Below, piece by piece: positions 59,711-64,000 of a stretch of DNA of 64,000 bases. The stretch comes from Asparagopsis taxiformis (Eukaryota; Rhodophyta; Florideophyceae; Bonnemaisoniales; Bonnemaisoniaceae). The position numbers and the translations under genes were made by a program. Each line of letters begins with the position of its first letter. Within the stretch, counting starts at the first letter, position 1. A model generated the notes under the pieces. It made no database searches, was not told the DNA's origin, and saw nothing but the letters and a program-made list of their open reading frames with translations. The DNA is taken from the NCBI GenBank assembly GCA_030407315.1, contig JALQPE010002232.1, positions 112,424 through 176,423 on the forward strand, read 5' to 3'.

Positions 59711-60481
59711 ATGAATCCCGAAACCTCCGTAAGCATCGCCGCATTTTCCGAAATAACGCGTGAGGGCTTTTCGAACATCACTGCAGAGTTGAAAGCCCTG
59801 AGTGATAAAATGGATGCCGTCGAGAAGAGCACCATTCAATTACGCGAGACTCTCGGAAATGTCGCCAAGACTGTCTCCATGCTAAACACCGATATGCAGG
59901 AGGTCAAGAGCATCGTCGATGGGCTTCTGAGCCAGGGACAAGGACATCCGAAGAAGATCGCCTCCGAGAAGGACAGGGAACGTCTCCGCATTGCGCAGGA
60001 TGCGGAGAAATCGTTCACGTTCGAAATGGTGTGTGCTGTGCTGTGTGCTGTTGTTCCAACGTACACGAAGGCAATGGTGGATAAGAGGGATAGGCATTTC
60101 AACGGATGCCAGCTAATCAATACGCTGATGTTCGCCAGGCAGAGCAATGAGCGAAAGGATGTGTTCAATAGGACGCTTGCCGGCCGGAACCACATTGAAT
60201 TGCGCTGCCAAGTTGTGACCTCTTTAATCAAGAATACGTGTCAAAACAATTCTTTCAGAGAGGGAGGAGACCGTTCCAGCTCCAATGGAACGTCGGAAGG
60301 TATCGAACGGTGGAGGGCGCGGGGGTATGTGACTACCGGGACCATTGAGGAGACAATTCGCGGAACGGACTCTGCTCGCATGGATGGAATGCATGGGACG
60401 TCCGAGGGAAGTGATGGGCCGCTCGAAAGCAGAAGCGAAGAAAGGTTGGTGACAATGGGCCGTTGCACAGAAAGGAGGTAG
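59711..60481 (+). CDS. unrecognised coiled-coil protein, first segment
   Basis: The 256-aa ORF starts MNPETSVSIAAFSEITREGF, continues as a heptad-rich coiled coil (~20-75), then a helical block (FEMVCAVLCAVVPTYTKAMV, CQLINTLMFARQSNERKDVF). After ~190 residues composition turns to Gly/Ser/Arg/Thr, suggesting the real reading frame or exon leaves here. Two further + strand ORFs (to 60822 and to 61235) follow with small overlaps, each one -1 frame step away. Probably one gene broken by introns or single-base losses. It is convergent with the gene at 61511-62872. No family is recognised. Confidence 0.5.
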   Translation: MNPETSVSIAAFSEITREGFSNITAELKALSDKMDAVEKSTIQLRETLGNVAKTVSMLNTDMQEVKSIVDGLLSQGQGHPKKIASEKDRERLRIAQDAEKSFTFEMVCAVLCAVVPTYTKAMVDKRDRHFNGCQLINTLMFARQSNERKDVFNRTLAGRNHIELRCQVVTSLIKNTCQNNSFREGGDRSSSNGTSEGIERWRARGYVTTGTIEETIRGTDSARMDGMHGTSEGSDGPLESRSEERLVTMGRCTERR

Positions 60482-60822
60482 GCATCACTGTGACGAAATC
60501 GGCACTGACGGCAGTGACCGGGTTTATGAACAAGTCCAGAGATCATGTGCGAAACCGGTTCATCCGAGATCTTGGATTCGTTCTATACAGTGGGTTTCAA
60601 GGTTCAGTCCGAATGGAGCATCATTTGCACGACGGTGGGCTGGACATTGAGTCAGTTCCAAGTCTGTACTCGGCGCAGAGGAAAATGAATGCAGCGGAGC
60701 GTGCAGCAATGGATGACAAGAATATGAAGATTCTTCGCGACTTCATTGCAGTGCGAAAAGAAATGCTATTCAAAGTCGAGTACGAAGTTCAAATAATTGG
60801 AGAACCGGACAAGAGGTTTTGA
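60411..60822 (+). CDS. unrecognised protein, second segment
   Basis: The frame is open from just after a TGA at ~60410 to 60822; the first ATG is at 60526. It encodes FMNKSRDHVRNRFIRDLGFV and a charged helical end (FKVEYEVQIIGEPDKRF). It looks like the continuation of the ORF at 59711, and the join cannot be resolved by eye. Confidence 0.45.
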
Positions 60823-61235
60823 CTAGGAGGATCAATTTAGTAGAGGTTGCACTGAACTTTGCAGTCGCCTACACGCAATGTTCTGATAAGAACATGTTCC
60901 TGCGACGTTCAGAATACTCCTTGCAATTCATCTACATACTTGCATACGGGTTCCGAACGATTTTGAAATTTCAAAGTGGAACAGAGGTGGAAGGAGCGCA
61001 AATCCGGGAAATCAATGAAGCAGTGAAACTGCTTCTTCCCGGGGAGCGGGTGAGTAGTCGTTTTATGAATGAGGAGGTTTTGACTATATCGCGTGATAGA
61101 TATGAAGAACTGAATGTAGACGATGGGGGGGAATCAGTGCTGGAGGAGAGCTTCAGGTCTATGGAAGAGGACGGAGGAGATGCAGAATATGTGAAGGTAT
61201 TCGTCGATGATGAAATCGAGAATGAAGGGGAGTAG
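60819..61235 (+). CDS. unrecognised protein, third segment
   Basis: The open frame has no ATG before 60894 (MFLRRSEYSLQF), but coding-like sequence starts at its very beginning (INLVEVALNFAVAYTQCS), directly overlapping the previous stop in a TTTT run. This argues for a lost base or a tiny intron. The C-terminus is strongly acidic (EESFRSMEEDGGDAEYVKVF). Confidence 0.45.
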   Translation: MTRRINLVEVALNFAVAYTQCSDKNMFLRRSEYSLQFIYILAYGFRTILKFQSGTEVEGAQIREINEAVKLLLPGERVSSRFMNEEVLTISRDRYEELNVDDGGESVLEESFRSMEEDGGDAEYVKVFVDDEIENEGE

Positions 61236-61510
61236 TATCGGATGAAACCAGTTTCGGTGTAGTAGACGAAGAATGAAGAAATAAAATTTCTGTTGAGGTG
61301 AATTTTGTAATAGATGGAAGTAGATAGATGCGAGACATCAGGAAACCAGTCAGACGATAGTGTCAAGTCGAAGGAAAAGCGCAGAGACAGGTAGTGGAAT
61401 AGTCGAAGTAGGAAGGGGCGAGGGTATCCGTCTTTACTAGAAATTGATGGCCACAGGAGCTCTAGAATGGAATACCCAGGAACAGGATAACTACGGATAG
61501 GTGTGCTTTA

Positions 61511-62872
61511 TCATTTTTGCTCCGGACTACAGGTGGCAGGTGGAGGAGAGGGTGGGTGGGTAGTGTCTGAATCCGCATTGAAGCCAAGACGAGAGATAGC
61601 CTCATAGCCAATGTCTTCAAGCTCCTGGCATATAGTAGTACCACTGAAAATACAGCAAGGTAAGCGTAGATGTAGTGTACCAAACGTCTCTGCGGTTGAT
61701 AGAGGCTGGAAAGTGCTGTAACAAGCTCGGCGCTGAATACGTCTCCACAGTAACGAAAACGTTGCTCCATAAGTAACAGTAGCCTTATCACGTAGGTGGA
61801 AAGAGTCCACGATGCTAGACTGTGATAGTCGGCTAAGACATAGGGGATGTAAAAATGTATTGTTGACATGGTCAAACTCGTAGGAGTCTCTGCAAAGAAC
61901 TGTCATACGTTGGTCTGGGCTGGACAGGACGTAAGCAGATGAGCCGACGAGAAATGCGGAAGAAGGAGCATCATGAGAGCAGTCAACGTCGACTAGATTT
62001 CCTAAAATTCGGACAATCGATGAGCTGCCTCCATCGCGTTCCGCCCTGCTCTTCACCAATATTTTCTGGAACCCGTGTTGCGAGGTACCTATGGAGTCAC
62101 ATAGTGCCTGAAAGGTGGGGAAAATGATGGAAAGATCCGACTCATTTCCAGAGGGAAAGGTGATGTCCTCAAAGGACGGCAGGAAGAGAACATCACGATT
62201 CTCTTTCGCCTTGCATTGAATGGCAATAGTGCGGAATTGAGCAAGGGAGCAGTCAGCCTGTACTCTGATTTCTTCTTGCGATGTTTGTCGCATTCCCCTG
62301 GAGTGCTCGGATTTTGTCATCCGGAGGGAGAGGGGCTTGTCCGTGTACACACCAAGCTTCTGAAACAGAATGCTACATACAGTCAGAGCAGAGGAGGTCA
62401 TGGAGCTGTTGGAATCGAATGGAGGGGGAAGAGGATGTTTGGCAGCTGACTCCAGCTTTTCCAATCTTGCCAGCATTTCTGCTATGGTCTTCTTCATTTG
62501 ATCCGCAGGGCAATCTTGAAGGATGCCGCGGTGGCGGTGGCGAGTGTGGTCAATGCCGTAGTCCGGGTCTCTCTCTGCTGGGGATGCAGGTGAGTCCATA
62601 CTGCGAAGCTCACCACTTTGCCACGGGAGAACCCTTCCGGAATCCTTGTCGACGAGCTCGTTACGATCTGAAATCTTGACTTGAGAAAGGGTAGAGTCGA
62701 AACCATATTCAGCTTTGTATTCGAGCAATGCATGGAGGAATGGGTCTGTTTCAGTCTTGACCTGAGTAATTTCCTTGACGATTGCAGACCACCACACAAT
62801 TTTTCGTTTCCTCCCAAACGGCCGAAGTTCCCATTGAACTTCTATAACGTCGTTTGGAGCGAGAGGAAGCAT
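61511..62872 (-). CDS. unrecognised subtelomeric protein
   Basis: This is a 453-aa single-exon ORF starting MLPLAPNDVIEVQW. The first ~50 residues (VIEVQWELRPFGRKRKIVWW, SAIVKEI) read like a small beta-barrel, Tudor- or PWWP-like in feel, but no family could be assigned. A short coiled coil (MKKTIAEMLARLEKLES, ~125-141) precedes a Ser-rich stretch. The remainder is mixed alpha/beta with many scattered Cys. It is the last gene before the telomere-like tract and converges with the three-frame gene to its left, 275 bp apart. Confidence 0.55.
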   Translation of the reverse strand: MLPLAPNDVIEVQWELRPFGRKRKIVWWSAIVKEITQVKTETDPFLHALLEYKAEYGFDSTLSQVKISDRNELVDKDSGRVLPWQSGELRSMDSPASPAERDPDYGIDHTRHRHRGILQDCPADQMKKTIAEMLARLEKLESAAKHPLPPPFDSNSSMTSSALTVCSILFQKLGVYTDKPLSLRMTKSEHSRGMRQTSQEEIRVQADCSLAQFRTIAIQCKAKENRDVLFLPSFEDITFPSGNESDLSIIFPTFQALCDSIGTSQHGFQKILVKSRAERDGGSSSIVRILGNLVDVDCSHDAPSSAFLVGSSAYVLSSPDQRMTVLCRDSYEFDHVNNTFLHPLCLSRLSQSSIVDSFHLRDKATVTYGATFSLLWRRIQRRACYSTFQPLSTAETFGTLHLRLPCCIFSGTTICQELEDIGYEAISRLGFNADSDTTHPPSPPPATCSPEQK

Positions 62873-63305
62873 GTTGGGATAGCTATGGGATAGAATTGTT
62901 GTATTAGTGAAAGCCTAACCGTTACCTTCTGCTAAAGAGTAGTATATACTGGGAGGATTGGAAAGGTCGAAAAGAGATGTTTAGGTGGTGTAGAAATAGA
63001 ATGGACAATTGACAAAATTGACACGTCAGTGTGGATGATGTCTGCCATGAACTGATTGCAGCATAAAATTTGATGTGAATAATCGTTCTAGAAGTGAATG
63101 TCGGATGCATACGATTGGACTACAAAGATACGCTTAGAGATGTTACGGGGCCCAATAAATTGCATGGAAAAATGTTTTTGTTTTGAGTATTACTTTAGTA
63201 TTACATTGATTATTGAGCTAACAGTCGATGTGGTTATCTTGTAAAGGTTCGGACAGGGGTGGAAAGGAAACAGCCACCGAAGTGCTACCACTCGCTGACA
63301 CTTTG
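62873..63305. other. AT-rich subtelomeric spacer
   Basis: It is the upstream region of the last gene and the transition into the telomere-like tract. No repeat unit or gene was recognised. Confidence 0.45.
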
Positions 63306-64000
63306 TTTTAGGGGATTAGGGGTTTTAGGGGATTAGGGGATTTTTTTTAGGGGATTTAGGTGATTAGGGGATTTTTAGGGGATTAGGGGATTTTTTAGGG
63401 GATTAGGATTAGGGGATTAGGGGATTAGGGGATTTAGGAGATTAGGGGATTTAGGGGATTAGGGGATTAGGGATTAGGGGATTAGGGGATTAGGGGATTA
63501 GGGGATTAGGGATTAGGGGATTAGGGATTAGGGGATTAGGGGATTAGGGGATTAGGGGATTAGGGGATTAGGGGATTAGGGGATTAGGGGATTTAGGGGA
63601 TTAGGGGATTTAGGGGATTAGGGGATTTAGGGGATTAGGGGATTAGGGGATTAGGGGATTAGGGGATTAGGGGATTTAGGGATTAGGGGATTAGGGGATT
63701 AGGGGATTAGGGGATTAGGGATTAGGGGATTAGGGGATTAGGGGATTAGGGATTAGGATTAGGGGATTAGGGGATTAGGGGATTAGGGGATTAGGGGATT
63801 AGGGGATTAGGGATTAGGGGATTAGGGGATTAGGGGGGATTAGGGGATTAGGGGATTAGGGGATTTAGGGGATTAGGGGATTAGGGGATTAGGGGATTAG
63901 GGGATTAGGGATTAGGGATTAGGGGATTAGGGGATTAGGGGATTAGGGGATTAGGGGATTAGGGGATTAGGGGATTAGGGGATTAGGGGATTAGGGGATT
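63306..64000 (+). repeat. telomere-like repeat, TTAGGGGA with variants
   Basis: About 0.7 kb of GGGGATTA units (TTAGGGGA) is mixed with TTTAGGGGA and TTAGGGA variants, more irregular at the left (63306-63420) and more regular to the right. The G-rich strand reads 5'->3' toward the right edge, the polarity expected at a right chromosome end. It continues to the window limit. Confidence 0.9.

Overview
The window looks like the right-hand end of a eukaryotic nuclear chromosome. It ends in about 0.7 kb of G-rich telomere-like repeat (mostly TTAGGGGA, running 5'->3' toward the right edge). Host genes are compact and nearly intron-free; only one short intron is evident. They sit in two small gene groups separated by a long gene desert and a block of nested LTR retrotransposons. 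A red alga of the florideophyte kind (few introns, LTR-rich, gene islands) fits best, but this is inference from style. No marker gene in the window proves it.

Layout. 0-11 kb holds four confident host genes: a large acidic coiled-coil protein ending in a ZC3HC1/NIPA-like module (+), the DNA primase small subunit (-), a WDR26/Gid7-type LisH-CTLH-WD40 protein (+, one 87-nt intron), and an FkbM-type membrane-anchored methyltransferase (-). 12.4-17.5 kb is a Ty1/copia element with a 5-bp target duplication (GTGAG). It has two different LTR families, two primer-binding sites and a canonical -1 slippery heptamer between gag and pol. 17.5-31.6 kb is gene-poor. It holds two secreted cysteine-rich protein genes, a 64-nt hairpin and a 77-bp solo LTR with its own target duplication (GCACG).

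31.7-58.8 kb is a nest of three Ty3/gypsy chromodomain elements, all with gag-pol on the minus strand. Gypsy-1 (outer, AT-richer) has its protease interrupted by Gypsy-2 (12.5 kb, 686-bp LTRs, target duplication GTACA) and is truncated by Gypsy-3 (CpG-rich, 3' LTR only). Gypsy-2 and Gypsy-3 share an unusual plan: between the end of pol and the 3' LTR each carries long plus-strand, i.e. antisense, accessory ORFs. These encode a low-complexity N-terminus, a globular middle, a coiled coil and a basic Ser/Arg tail. Gypsy-2 also has three stop/start overlaps (TAATG twice, ATGA once).

58.8-64 kb is subtelomeric. It has an array of near-perfect palindromes built on GACAGTAAA/TTTACTGTC, an unrecognised gene spread over three overlapping frames (+), an unrecognised minus-strand gene, and the telomere-like tract.

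The strongest candidates for something not well described are the antisense accessory genes of the two gypsy elements, the stop-start-coupled ORFs, and the chimeric copia element with its putative -1 frameshift.
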